A stretch of DNA of 64,000 nucleotides from Clostridium porci (GTDB lineage: Bacteria; Bacillota; Clostridia; Lachnospirales; Lachnospiraceae): NCBI RefSeq assembly GCF_009696375.1, contig NZ_VUMD01000001.1, forward strand, positions 1-64,000, in the 5' to 3' direction. Below the pieces are notes generated by a model. The model did not search any database, was not told the DNA's origin, and worked only from the letters and a program-made list of their open reading frames with translations. A program made the translations under genes and the position numbers. Below, piece after piece: positions 1 to 7,753 of the stretch. Positions within the stretch are counted from its first letter, which is position 1. Every line of letters begins with the position of its first letter.

Positions 1-221
1 ACCAGGATGAAAGGGACGTGTTCCGCTTCTATGCCTATCCGGATCTGAGCGATCCTGGGTCGTTTTCCCAGTACGTGGACAACGTGGCTGCGGCCTCCCT
101 GTACGATACGGGCGAAACAGCGGAATATGGGGACACGCTGCTGACCCTTGTGACGTGCAGCTATCATACGGAAAATGGGCGGTTTGTGGTGGTGGCCCGG
201 AAAAGCGAATCTAGACAATAG
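1..221 (+). CDS. Class B sortase, 3' end only
   Basis: The frame is open from the window edge (first full codon at base 3) to the stop at 221, so the 5' part lies outside. The visible 70-odd residues include TLVTCSYHTENGRFVVVARK, the sortase signature TLxTC with the catalytic Cys and, further on, the R of the conserved VVARK segment. The preceding FRFYAYPDLSDPGSF and QYVDN segments match the SrtB family. Sortase B is a membrane-anchored transpeptidase that attaches surface proteins to peptidoglycan. In Clostridia srtB is a frequent cargo gene of Tn1549-like conjugative elements, which fits the accessory nature of the following 5 kb, but that link is inference. The GTG at 18 is internal, not the start. 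Confidence 0.8.
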   Translation, partial: QDERDVFRFYAYPDLSDPGSFSQYVDNVAAASLYDTGETAEYGDTLLTLVTCSYHTENGRFVVVARKSESRQ

Positions 222-499
222 GAGAGAAGAATATCTCCCTGCGCTCCGCAGCTACGTCTCGGTGATGTTTCGATATACCAATGCGCAGGCTGCCGCCGCA
301 CTTCTAAGCGCAGCGGCAAGCGGCCTGCGTCAAAAGGGATTCGCACGGGGCTGCCAGAACGTTGGGAAGGATGTGCCCACGGTGGGGGCGAATGATCGTT
401 TCTGTTTGACTATGGTGCGATAAACTCATAGATAGATATTGGGGGAACCAAAAATAGATTTCTTTTAATCAAATCCGCTTGAGCATTTGCTTACGATTT

Positions 500-1141
500 C
501 TACATAGATGGTTCTTTCTCTGCCAGGATACAAAGCCAATGGCGGTTTTGGTTTATATATGCGGTTATCCTGGAAAAGCCTGTTTCCTGTAAAAATTGCC
601 TCAGCTGCACCTGGGTGAAGATACACATCCCGCCGATGATGCCCGTCCATTTTTCGCCTGCCGGATCGGTCCCGTCTGATTCATTCACGATCAAGAAGGT
701 TCCGCCTGGTTTGAGCACCCGCCAGACCTCCCGGAAGCTTTTTGCTGGCCCTGGCCAGAAATAGACGGTTTCAAAGGCGGTGATAACATCAAATGTCTCC
801 GCTTCAAAAGGGAGGCAGGACACATCGCCCTGCACGATTTTGCATCTCCCTGTGCGTACCTCATGCCGGTTGAGCTGCTTTGTTTTATCACAAGCGACCT
901 TGGAATAATCCAGGGCTGTGACCGTTGCCGAAGAAAATCGTTTTAAGAGCTCTTCGGTGTTGCGGCCCCCGCCACAGCCGAAATCCGCAATCATAGAGGC
1001 GGACACAGTAGAGGCTGAAAGATGACAAAGCCCCCAATCCGAAACAGCGGCATGGCCTTGATTCATACTTCTGACCATCACTTTTCCCATCCAGCCTTTT
1101 GGCTTTCTGGTGTTGTTAAAAAACTGTTTGATAATCCCCAA
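500..1141 (-). CDS. Class I SAM-dependent methyltransferase
   Basis: This 213-residue protein has the Rossmann methyltransferase core: motif I is DFGCGGGRNTEELL (SAM-binding glycine-rich loop), followed by an acidic/TALDYS strand, VQGDVSCLPFEAETFDV (the Methyltransf_11 LPF..FD motif) and EVWRVLKPGGTFLIVNE. It is a soluble methyltransferase of unknown substrate; UbiE-like small-molecule methylation is the generic family role. The start is a TTG at 1141: a perfect AGGAGG (1149-1154 on the plus strand) lies 7 nt upstream, while the nearby ATG at 1146 is out of frame. It stands alone, convergent with the sortase fragment. Confidence 0.85.
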   Translation of the reverse strand: MGIIKQFFNNTRKPKGWMGKVMVRSMNQGHAAVSDWGLCHLSASTVSASMIADFGCGGGRNTEELLKRFSSATVTALDYSKVACDKTKQLNRHEVRTGRCKIVQGDVSCLPFEAETFDVITAFETVYFWPGPAKSFREVWRVLKPGGTFLIVNESDGTDPAGEKWTGIIGGMCIFTQVQLRQFLQETGFSRITAYINQNRHWLCILAEKEPSM

Positions 1142-1225
1142 GACATAACCTCCTGTACTTCACTTTGTTATACACAGCTAACTGCTTTTATTATATAGGA
1201 AATCCATCAAAAAATCTACTTATTT

Positions 1226-1291
1226 TCAAGGATATATCAAGACATAAAAGCGGTGCTCATATTGCAGGTTCAGTTGTGTGACGCTTCTCAT
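1226..1291 (-). CDS. Possible 21-residue ORF or gene remnant
   Basis: Within the 410-base stretch between the methyltransferase and the metal regulator, the minus strand has an AAAGGAG ribosome site followed 8-9 nt later by ATG and a short frame beginning MRSVTQLNLQYEHRFYVLI, ending in TGA at 1226. The clean start signal suggests either a genuine microprotein or the first codons of a truncated gene. No family is recognised. The rest of the stretch (1292-1490) shows nothing I can support. Confidence 0.25.
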   Translation of the reverse strand: MRSVTQLNLQYEHRFYVLIYP

Positions 1292-1490
1292 TGTGATAGC
1301 TCCTTTGCTTTATGTATTTACGGGTGTGAAGCGCCCCTATGCGCAGGGATTAAGGGGGGCTGGCGGAATCGGCGTTCTCAGAAGAAGTGCGAATTCTCCT
1401 TCGATTGAATACAAGCAAAAGTTATTTTATCTATTTAAGATTATATCCTATTAATGACAAAAAGATCAATCGCATAGGGGTTGTGTAACA

Positions 1491-1543
1491 TTGACTTTTT
1501 CATGAAAAATTGCTATAATACACATACCCCTAATAGTATGGAG
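1491..1543 (+). promoter_or_regulatory. csoR promoter with CsoR-type operator
   Basis: TTGACT (1491-1496), a 17-bp spacer and TATAAT (1514-1519) form a near-consensus sigma-A promoter. Just downstream, ATACCCCTAATAGTATGG (1524-1541) resembles the CsoR operator, a C-tract/G-tract inverted repeat flanked by AT. A similar and better palindrome precedes the ATPase gene, so autoregulation by the CsoR-type protein is likely. A GGAG at 1540-1543 is the ribosome site for the ATG at 1552. Confidence 0.7.
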
Positions 1544-1551
1544 ATTAGAAT

Positions 1552-1827
1552 ATGAAACAATGTATGGATTCCGCAAATCTGCACCGCAGACTTGCAAAGA
1601 TTATCGGGCAAATTCAAGCCATTGATCGAATGATTGACGAGGATGTTCCTTGCGAGGACGTTCTTTCTCAGATAAACGCTGCAAAATCTGCCCTCAACAA
1701 AGCCGGTCAGGTTGTGCTCGAAGGTCATATTAAGCATTGTGTAAAGGACGGTATTGAGCACGGCGATGCAGATGAAACCATTGAGAAATTTACCAAGGCA
1801 GTAGAACGTTTTGCAAATATGCAATAA
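1552..1827 (+). CDS. csoR: CsoR/RcnR-family metal-sensing repressor
   Basis: The 91-residue all-helical protein belongs to the DUF156 family (CsoR, RcnR, FrmR). It keeps the LHRRLAKIIGQIQAIDRMI helix and the copper-site pattern Cys34, His59, Cys63 (W-X-Y positions C-H-C), which points to Cu(I) sensing rather than the nickel/cobalt pattern of RcnR. Members bind DNA as tetramers and release it on metal binding. It is followed 133 bp downstream by a metal P-type ATPase with its own promoter; operator-like palindromes lie at both promoters. Copper specificity is inferred from the residues; the partner ATPase itself is not a textbook CopA. Confidence 0.88.
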   Translation: MKQCMDSANLHRRLAKIIGQIQAIDRMIDEDVPCEDVLSQINAAKSALNKAGQVVLEGHIKHCVKDGIEHGDADETIEKFTKAVERFANMQ

Positions 1828-1883
1828 AACAAACCCTTTTTGTGAAAGGCAGTCATTACGACTGTCTTTTTCTTTTGAATACC

Positions 1884-1935
1884 TTGACATCTGATACCCA
1901 TATGGGTATAATATAGGAATACCCCCATAGGTATA
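1884..1935 (+). promoter_or_regulatory. P-ATPase promoter with embedded CsoR palindrome
   Basis: TTGACA (1884-1889), 17 bp, TATAAT (1907-1912) is a consensus promoter. A perfect 16-bp palindrome, ATACCCATATGGGTAT (1894-1909), fills the spacer and overlaps the -10. A second, imperfect copy (AATACCCCCATAGGTATAG, 1918-1936) follows. C3-N-G3 palindromes of this type are bound by CsoR repressors, and a repressor here would block RNA polymerase directly. Confidence 0.8.
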
Positions 1936-1960
1936 GATAGGTATAGAAAAGAGGCTTTGA

Positions 1961-3820
1961 ATGAAGAAGATGATCGAAAAAGTAGAAGCTTTTATGGAAC
2001 TTGGCGGCATAAAGAAAGATATTGTGTTCCTTGTTCTCGGAGGTCTTTCACTCATTATAAGCATGTTTGATTTGATACCCTTGCCTTTTGACGCGGCGTG
2101 GGTTGCCATTCTCCTTTGCGGTGTGCCGATTATAATGGGAGCCATGATTGGTCTTATGACTGCTTTTGACATTAAAGCTGATGTGCTTGTATCTTTGGCT
2201 CTTATCGCTTCCATCTGTATTAGGGAGGACTTTGCCGCAGGCGAGGTTGCTTTCATTATGCAGCTTGGAGCGCTGCTTGAAGATCTAACCGTTGCAAAAG
2301 CGAGAGCGGGCATTGAAAGGCTCGTACATCTTACACCGCAGACAGCAAGACTGATCGCTGACGGCGTTGAAAAAGTTATCCCTGCCGAGCAGGTAAAGGT
2401 TGGAGATAGGATCCGAGTTCTTCCCGGTGAAAGGGTTGCCGTTGACGGTATTATCCTTTCGGGGCAGACCTCTGTAAACCAAGCGGTTATGACGGGAGAA
2501 TCACTCCCCGTAGATAAAACGGTTGGAGATGAGGTGTCTTCGGGAACTGTGAATCAGTTCGGTGCGTTTGAAATGAAAGCCACAAGGGTTGGCGAGGACA
2601 GTTCCATCCAGCGGATGATCAAGCTCGTTCAGTCTGCTGATGCAGGAAAGGCAAACATTGTTGGTCTTGCAGACAAATGGGCAACTTGGATTGTGGTTAT
2701 TGCACTTTCCGCCGCAGGTCTGACCTGGGCGTTTACGGGTGAAGTGATACGTGCGGTCACAATTCTGGTAGTGTTCTGCCCTTGTGCGTTGGTGCTTGCA
2801 ACTCCTACTGCAATTATGGCGGCAATCGGCAATGCCACAAAACACAGTTTCCTTGTTCGTGAGGGAGATGCCTTAGAGCGGCTTTCCAAAGTGTCTAAGA
2901 TCACATTTGATAAAACGGGTACACTGACCTACGGCACGCCAAAGGTTACTGCCGTAAAATCCGTTTCCGATTATGGAGAAGATGATATTTACGCTTATGC
3001 CGCCGCTGCCGAGCAGTTGAGCGAACACCCTCTTGGCAAAGCCATGGTTCGTTGCTACGGTAAGGAAATTCCCTCTTGCGGTAGCTTTCAGATGAATCCG
3101 GGAGAGGGTGTCACTGCGACTGTCGACGGAAAGGTTGTAAAAGCAGGAAATTTGAAACTTCTGAAAGATATAACAATTTCCAAAGACCTTTCAGACAGCG
3201 CAGGTGAATATCTCAACGAAGGGAGCACCGTTATTTATGTTGCACTTGATGATGTTCTTGCAGGATATATCGTTCTCTCCGATACAGTCAGAGAAGAAAG
3301 CAAGCAGATGATTGCCGCGCTTGGCAAACTTGGCGTTCAGCCTGTATTGCTTACGGGCGATCATATAAATGCCGCAGATGCTATTGCAGCTCAACTCGAT
3401 ATCAGAGAGGTACACGCTAATTGTTTGCCCGAAGATAAATTAAACCATATCGACAGTTACCAAAAGAACGGAGATGTGGTATGTATGATCGGTGACGGTA
3501 TCAACGACGCGCCCGCTCTTAAGAAAGCGAATGTGGGTATTGCGATGGGCGGCGCCGGTAGTGCTATTGCGGTAGATGCCGCAGATATTGCTCTCGTAGA
3601 TGATGAAATCAAAGAACTGCCACACCTGCTCTCTCTTTCAAAAAGAATGACGGCTACGATCAAGGTGAATCTGACATTCTCAATGGGATTGAATTTCCTT
3701 GCTATTGCTCTTGCGATTACCGGATTACTTGGACCCGTTTTTGGTGCGCTGGTACATAACGCAGGCTCGGTGCTTGTTATTGTCAACTCTGCATTGCTTT
3801 TGAATTGGAAAGAAACGTAA
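1961..3820 (+). CDS. P1B-type heavy-metal-translocating ATPase
   Basis: A 619-residue integral membrane ATPase that exports a transition metal. It has the actuator TGES, the transmembrane metal-site CPC (residues 273-275), the phosphorylation motif DKTGTLT (Asp317), the P1B hallmark HP (His356) and GDGINDA (from 511). It lacks the usual N-terminal HMA/CxxC metal-binding domain and is shorter than CopA or CadA. The last membrane helix carries HNAGSVLVIVNSALLL, which is neither the Cu(I) MSxST nor the Zn/Cd DxG signature, so the ion cannot be read from the sequence. The upstream CsoR gene and operators favour copper. A ribosome site GAGG lies before the ATG. Confidence 0.9.
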   Translation: MKKMIEKVEAFMELGGIKKDIVFLVLGGLSLIISMFDLIPLPFDAAWVAILLCGVPIIMGAMIGLMTAFDIKADVLVSLALIASICIREDFAAGEVAFIMQLGALLEDLTVAKARAGIERLVHLTPQTARLIADGVEKVIPAEQVKVGDRIRVLPGERVAVDGIILSGQTSVNQAVMTGESLPVDKTVGDEVSSGTVNQFGAFEMKATRVGEDSSIQRMIKLVQSADAGKANIVGLADKWATWIVVIALSAAGLTWAFTGEVIRAVTILVVFCPCALVLATPTAIMAAIGNATKHSFLVREGDALERLSKVSKITFDKTGTLTYGTPKVTAVKSVSDYGEDDIYAYAAAAEQLSEHPLGKAMVRCYGKEIPSCGSFQMNPGEGVTATVDGKVVKAGNLKLLKDITISKDLSDSAGEYLNEGSTVIYVALDDVLAGYIVLSDTVREESKQMIAALGKLGVQPVLLTGDHINAADAIAAQLDIREVHANCLPEDKLNHIDSYQKNGDVVCMIGDGINDAPALKKANVGIAMGGAGSAIAVDAADIALVDDEIKELPHLLSLSKRMTATIKVNLTFSMGLNFLAIALAITGLLGPVFGALVHNAGSVLVIVNSALLLNWKET

Positions 3821-3843
3821 GAATAAGTAATGTATACAACGAG

Positions 3844-3870
3844 ATCGCTGCCTTTCGAGGCGGCGATTTT
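3844..3870 (+). terminator. Terminator of the csoR-ATPase locus
   Basis: ATCGCTGCCT (3844-3853) pairs with AGGCGGCGAT (3858-3867) around a TTCG tetraloop with one G-T pair, followed by a short T-rich run. Confidence 0.75.
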
Positions 3871-3935
3871 CTTTGTGCCGGACATGTACGCGGATGAAGG
3901 GTAATAAGGACGTCAATTTGTATACATGCGTAAAA

Positions 3936-3968
3936 ACAGGAAGGAAGGCCATTTGAAAGCCTTCCCTC
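3936..3968 (-). terminator. Terminator of the desulfoferrodoxin gene
   Basis: GGAAGGC and GCCTTCC (3943-3949 and 3959-3965) form a stem lengthened by flanking CAGG/CCTG bases. On the minus strand it is followed by a TTTTT run (plus-strand AAAAA at 3933-3937). Confidence 0.65.
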
Positions 3969-3991
3969 CTGTGTCCATATGCTTTTTGCCA

Positions 3992-4366
3992 TTATCCTTG
4001 CCAGAGGCTATGTAAATTGCAATAAGCATAAACCGCTTCTACCTCATCTCCTTCGCAGAGGGCAAAACAGACCTTTGGCGCGTCTCCCGGAGATAAGGCT
4101 TTGCGCTGATTTCCCTGTTTGGTCTGGAGGGATACCCATTCAATATAGTGCTCCGGCAGCATGGGGTGTTTTGCAGAACCAATGGTAACGAAAACCAGAT
4201 TCCCTTTCACTTCATATACAGGTACATGCTTCTCCACGGCAGCATCGGTTGTTCCGGGAATGATCTCTGTCATGTTTTCTCCGCAGCATACTACGGGTAC
4301 GCCGGAATCCTTCACTTTTGCCATAATGTTCCCACAATGTTTGCAGATGTAAAATGTTTGTTCCAT
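3992..4366 (-). CDS. dfx: Desulfoferrodoxin (superoxide reductase)
   Basis: This 124-residue protein reduces superoxide to peroxide without making oxygen, the usual oxygen defence of anaerobes. The N-terminal desulforedoxin-like centre I has Cys8, Cys11, Cys27 and Cys28. The catalytic centre II ligands are visible: His47 in the EKHVP motif (with the conserved Glu-Lys pair), His67 in AKHPM, His73, then Cys116 and His119 in AYCNLHSLW. Length and motif order match two-iron desulfoferrodoxins. An AGGAGG ribosome site lies 8-9 nt before the ATG. It is monocistronic with its own terminator. Confidence 0.92.
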   Translation of the reverse strand: MEQTFYICKHCGNIMAKVKDSGVPVVCCGENMTEIIPGTTDAAVEKHVPVYEVKGNLVFVTIGSAKHPMLPEHYIEWVSLQTKQGNQRKALSPGDAPKVCFALCEGDEVEAVYAYCNLHSLWQG

Positions 4367-4800
4367 GATGATACCTCCTTTTATTTATGATTGATTTATT
4401 GCAATCCGCTCCTTCGCGGGAATTGCTTCTCATTTCTTTATTTTAAGTGCTCCTTGCAAGGAAGAAATTAGGTACCTATCATCATTGGCACTTCTTCCTT
4501 TGCTTGAGGATATATGGTTTCCGGTTAAAATATGAAATTGGTATTCGAATGCCTACTCCTCCCGGTCATCCAAGGAATACACCGGAACCGTGATGCCCTG
4601 AACGGAAGATGGAATTGGCTTCTTAAACTTAATACCATTAGATTTCCTAATTTATTCTGAGCGATTGTTGAAAGTGCCGTCTTGACTCCAATAGAACTGT
4701 GTGGTGGATTCTTGCTTTTAGGATACCACATCAACAGATGAAATTCTAGCCATTTCAGCAGCTTTGTAGAAAAAGTTAGGAGCAATTAGCTTGTATCTTG
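4367..4800. other. Intergenic stretch without an intact gene
   Basis: Apart from the desulfoferrodoxin leader (which has an imperfect stem, GCAATCCGC with GCGGGAATTGC, at 4398-4427), nothing intact is visible. A minus-strand frame near 4530-4700 reads as protein-like stretches (for example KPIPSSVQGITVPVYSLDD) interrupted by stops. It may be a decayed gene, but no family is recognised. Confidence 0.4.
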
Positions 4801-5082
4801 AAATTCAAAGAGCACATACATTTACGCTTGCAGAAATGAGCGCAGCATCACTTACAGAAGAATAGATACAGCCAGTATTTGGAGTAGTTAGAGTTTCTGG
4901 AGATTGCGATACCGATGTAGTATTTACAGATGTTGAGACTGGAAAAACTTATACGATAGGCTATATTACATCTGGTGTATCAGAAAAAAATAAAGTTACA
5001 AAGGGGAAAATGGTATACAGTGAACGGTAAAGGAAATCTCACAATAAAACCTGTAAACATTAGAATTGAAAAGAATCCTTAA
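4801..5082 (+). pseudogene. Decayed small gene, stop and frameshift
   Basis: Two adjoining frames read as one protein. The first gives HTFTLAEMSAASLTEE, an in-frame TAG (4863-4865), then VFGVVRVSGDCDTDVVFTDV and TGKTYTIGYITSGVSEK. At the A-rich run near 4986 the reading shifts to a second frame giving KWYTVNGKGNLTIKPVNIRI, ending at TAA 5080-5082. The two halves join without a gap, as expected of a gene that acquired a nonsense mutation and an indel. Family not recognised; the short beta-rich pattern would suit a secreted or surface domain. Confidence 0.5.
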
Positions 5083-5183
5083 TTCTACGAAAAGAACATT
5101 TATGGAATGGGGACAGAAGAAAAGTACAGGAAAGCATTCATGATCATCATCTAAGAGCTGAGATAAGTAAATATAAATAAATA

Positions 5184-5242
5184 TTGCAAAATAAAGAACA
5201 GTATGCTATACTAATGTCACAATGGAAACGTTGCCGATAACG
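5184..5242 (+). promoter_or_regulatory. Promoter and candidate LacI operator of sugar operon
   Basis: TTGCAA (5184-5189), 17 bp, TATACT (5207-5212) with an extended -10 TG at 5204. Immediately downstream, CGTTGCCGATAACG (5229-5242) has CGTT/AACG half sites, the kind of CG-containing palindrome bound by LacI-family regulators. A LacI gene closes the operon at 10164. A bound repressor would sit at the transcription start. The operator call is inference. Confidence 0.55.
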
Positions 5243-5249
5243 ATACCGA

Positions 5250-5287
5250 AGCCAGTTTCCATATTTAAGAATCACATGAAACTGGCT
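5250..5287 (+). promoter_or_regulatory. Stem-loop in 5' leader of sugar operon
   Basis: A perfect 10-bp inverted repeat, AGCCAGTTTC (5250-5259) and GAAACTGGCT (5278-5287), with an 18-nt loop, lies in the 5' untranslated region about 100 bases before the lipoprotein start. No T-run follows, so it is not an ordinary terminator. It may stabilise the mRNA or be a second operator. Confidence 0.5.
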
Positions 5288-5391
5288 GGTTTATCCTGTG
5301 GATTTTGCCCTTGCTGCTGCCGTGAGATAGCAAAAAATCCGTGTAGCATTATGAAAATACAATTAAATATATTAAAAGGAGAGGTGTCATC

Positions 5392-6765
5392 ATGAAAAAG
5401 AAACTGATTCGTGCATTATTTTGTGCAGCAATGGTTACTTCCGGGTTAGCCGGATGCAGCGGCAATCACAGCGCAACCGGGACGGCGGCGCAGGAAGCTG
5501 TGGGAAAAACGAGCGCTTCATCAGAAACCGGAAGGGTATATTATTTAAACTTCAAGCCTGAAGTAGATGAACAGTGGCAGGAAATCACGAAGGCGTACCA
5601 GGAAGAGACAGGAGTAGAGCTTAAGGTCGTTACTGCGGCAAGCGGCACGTACGAAGAAGTGCTGAAATCTGAGATTGCTGGCTCAAAGGCTCCTACGCTG
5701 TTCCAGATCAACGGGCCTGTGGGCTATCAAAATTGGAAGGATTACTGCCTGGATCTGACGAATACAGAGCTGTACAATGCGTTATCCGATAAGGAGCTTG
5801 CAGTAAAGGGCGAGGATGGAGGAGTATATGGCATACCCTATACGGTTGAGTCCTATGGCATCATTTATAATGATGCAATTATGAGGGCGTACTTTGCAAC
5901 GGAAGGCGCCAAGGCAGCCAGTGTAGATGCAATCAACAGCTTTGCCAAATTAAAAGAGGTTGTGGAAGATATGACGTTAAAAAAGCCGGAATTGGGTATT
6001 GAGGGCGTGTTTGCCTCTACCTCCCTTCTTCCCGGGGAGGACTGGAGATGGCAGACGCACCTTGCTAATATTCCGGTCTATTATGAATACAGGGACAACC
6101 ATGTAAGCGATATGGAAAAGCTGACCTTCTATTATTCCGATAACTATAAGAATATCTTTGACTTGTATATCAATAATTCTACTTGCGCTCCCGGTTTGCT
6201 TGGAAGCAAGGCAGTAACTGATTCTATGGCTGAGTTTGCTTTGGGAGAGTGCGCCATGGTACAGAACGGCAACTGGGCCTGGAGCCAGATTTCAGAGGTA
6301 GAAGGCAATGTGGTAAAGGAAGAGGACATAAAATTCATGCCCATTTATACAGGGATAGAAGGAGAAGAGAACCAGGGCCTTTGCACTGGTACGGAAAACT
6401 TCTGGTGTGTAAATAGTCAGGCCTCTGAAGCCGATCAGAAAGCAACCTTGGATTTTGTGAACTGGATGATCACATCCGATAAAGGAAAGGATTATATGGT
6501 AAATAAATTAGGCAACGCAGCGCCCTTTACAACCTTTGGTGATGATGAGAAGCCTTCCGATCCTCTTGCAAAAGAAATGTACCGTTATATGGACAGCGGA
6601 AAAACAAGCATAACCTGGAATTTTACGACCTTCCCCAGCCAGGCTTTTAAGGATGATTTTGGCGCGGCTTTACTGGAATACTGCAACGGAAATATGACAT
6701 GGAATGAGGTAAAGGATCTGGTGGTTGCCAGATGGGCAGAAGAAAAAGCTGCGATCGTCCAGTAG
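5392..6765 (+). CDS. CUT1-type sugar ABC substrate-binding lipoprotein
   Basis: A 457-residue extracellular solute-binding protein (SBP_bac_1 family). The N terminus is a lipoprotein signal with lipobox LAGC (Cys22), so it is membrane-anchored outside the cell. VYYLNFKPEVDEQWQEITKAY, APTLFQINGPVG and the late NFWCVNSQASEADQKATLDFV segment are characteristic of maltose/oligosaccharide binders. It is the first gene of an operon with two permeases and a 4-alpha-glucanotransferase, so malto-oligosaccharides are the likely ligand. A strong GGAGAGG ribosome site precedes the ATG. The substrate is inferred from context. Confidence 0.9.
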   Translation: MKKKLIRALFCAAMVTSGLAGCSGNHSATGTAAQEAVGKTSASSETGRVYYLNFKPEVDEQWQEITKAYQEETGVELKVVTAASGTYEEVLKSEIAGSKAPTLFQINGPVGYQNWKDYCLDLTNTELYNALSDKELAVKGEDGGVYGIPYTVESYGIIYNDAIMRAYFATEGAKAASVDAINSFAKLKEVVEDMTLKKPELGIEGVFASTSLLPGEDWRWQTHLANIPVYYEYRDNHVSDMEKLTFYYSDNYKNIFDLYINNSTCAPGLLGSKAVTDSMAEFALGECAMVQNGNWAWSQISEVEGNVVKEEDIKFMPIYTGIEGEENQGLCTGTENFWCVNSQASEADQKATLDFVNWMITSDKGKDYMVNKLGNAAPFTTFGDDEKPSDPLAKEMYRYMDSGKTSITWNFTTFPSQAFKDDFGAALLEYCNGNMTWNEVKDLVVARWAEEKAAIVQ

Positions 6766-6901
6766 AAAAGAAATTTAAATGGCGACAAAGGAAATTCTAA
6801 GCCAGCAACCCATGCCGGCTTAGAATTTCTTTTCATCAGAGCTTACCTGCGCTTTCAAAAGCGGCATAACTGATGGTGGCAATGATTCGGAAGGAGGATG
6901 G

Positions 6902-7753
6902 ATGATGGAAAAAACATTAAAACGATATGCTCTTATTTTTACCCTGCCTACAGTGACAGCCTTTGCCTTTGCTTTTATGATTCCCTTTCTGCAGGGAATA
7001 TATCTTTCATTTTGCAAATTCACAACGGTAGAAAACGCGGTATGGATGGGACTTAACAATTATAAAACAGCCTTTTCTCAAGGACAGGGTTTTACAAAAG
7101 CATTGGGCTTTACGGCAGCATTTACGGTAGTTAGTGTTTTGACAATCAATTTGCTGGCATTTACAATCGCGGTATTGCTCACAAGAAAAATGAAAGGAAC
7201 CAATTTATTCAGAACCGTATTTTTTATGCCGAATTTAATCGGGGGCATTGTTCTTGGCTATACCTGGCAGCAGATGATCAATGCTGTTTTATATAAATAT
7301 GGAACGACCATTGTGTCCAACGCAAAATTTGGCTTCTGGGGCCTGGTTATTCTTATGAACTGGCAAATGGTAGGATATATGATGATTATCTATATTGCTG
7401 GGCTTCAGAATATACCAACGGATTTGATTGAAGCGGCAAATATAGATGGAGCTACGCCGTGGCAGACCTTAATCAGGGTGAAAATTCCTCTGGTAATGTC
7501 CTCCATCACCATCTGTACGTTCCTGACCCTGTCAAACAGCTTTAAGCTGTTTGATCAGAACAAGGCCCTTACGGACGGAGCGCCTATGAAAAAAACCCAG
7601 ATGCTTGCTCTGAATATTTATGAAACCTTCTATGGCAGAACCAGCTATGAGGGCGTAGGGCAGGCAAAGGCCGTGGTGTTTTTTATCATAGTCGCGGCCA
7701 TTGCATTGCTGCAGCTGTCTATTACAAGAAGCAAGGAGGTAGAGCAAGCATGA
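6902..7753 (+). CDS. Sugar ABC transporter permease (MalF-like)
   Basis: A 283-residue, six-helix permease of the CUT1 family. The cytoplasmic EAA loop that contacts the ATPase reads EAANIDGATPWQTLIRVKIP. It pairs with the next permease, whose ATG overlaps its TGA (ATGA at 7750). GGAGG at 6894-6898 could serve the ATG at 6902 or at 6905. It acts in the cytoplasmic membrane with the 5392 lipoprotein. Confidence 0.92.
   Translation: MMEKTLKRYALIFTLPTVTAFAFAFMIPFLQGIYLSFCKFTTVENAVWMGLNNYKTAFSQGQGFTKALGFTAAFTVVSVLTINLLAFTIAVLLTRKMKGTNLFRTVFFMPNLIGGIVLGYTWQQMINAVLYKYGTTIVSNAKFGFWGLVILMNWQMVGYMMIIYIAGLQNIPTDLIEAANIDGATPWQTLIRVKIPLVMSSITICTFLTLSNSFKLFDQNKALTDGAPMKKTQMLALNIYETFYGRTSYEGVGQAKAVVFFIIVAAIALLQLSITRSKEVEQA

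Noticed and set aside
1513-2313. Long minus-strand frame opposite csoR and the ATPase start
   Set aside because: It lies antisense to two clear genes and its sequence is low-complexity Ser/Ile-rich with no domain or ribosome site.
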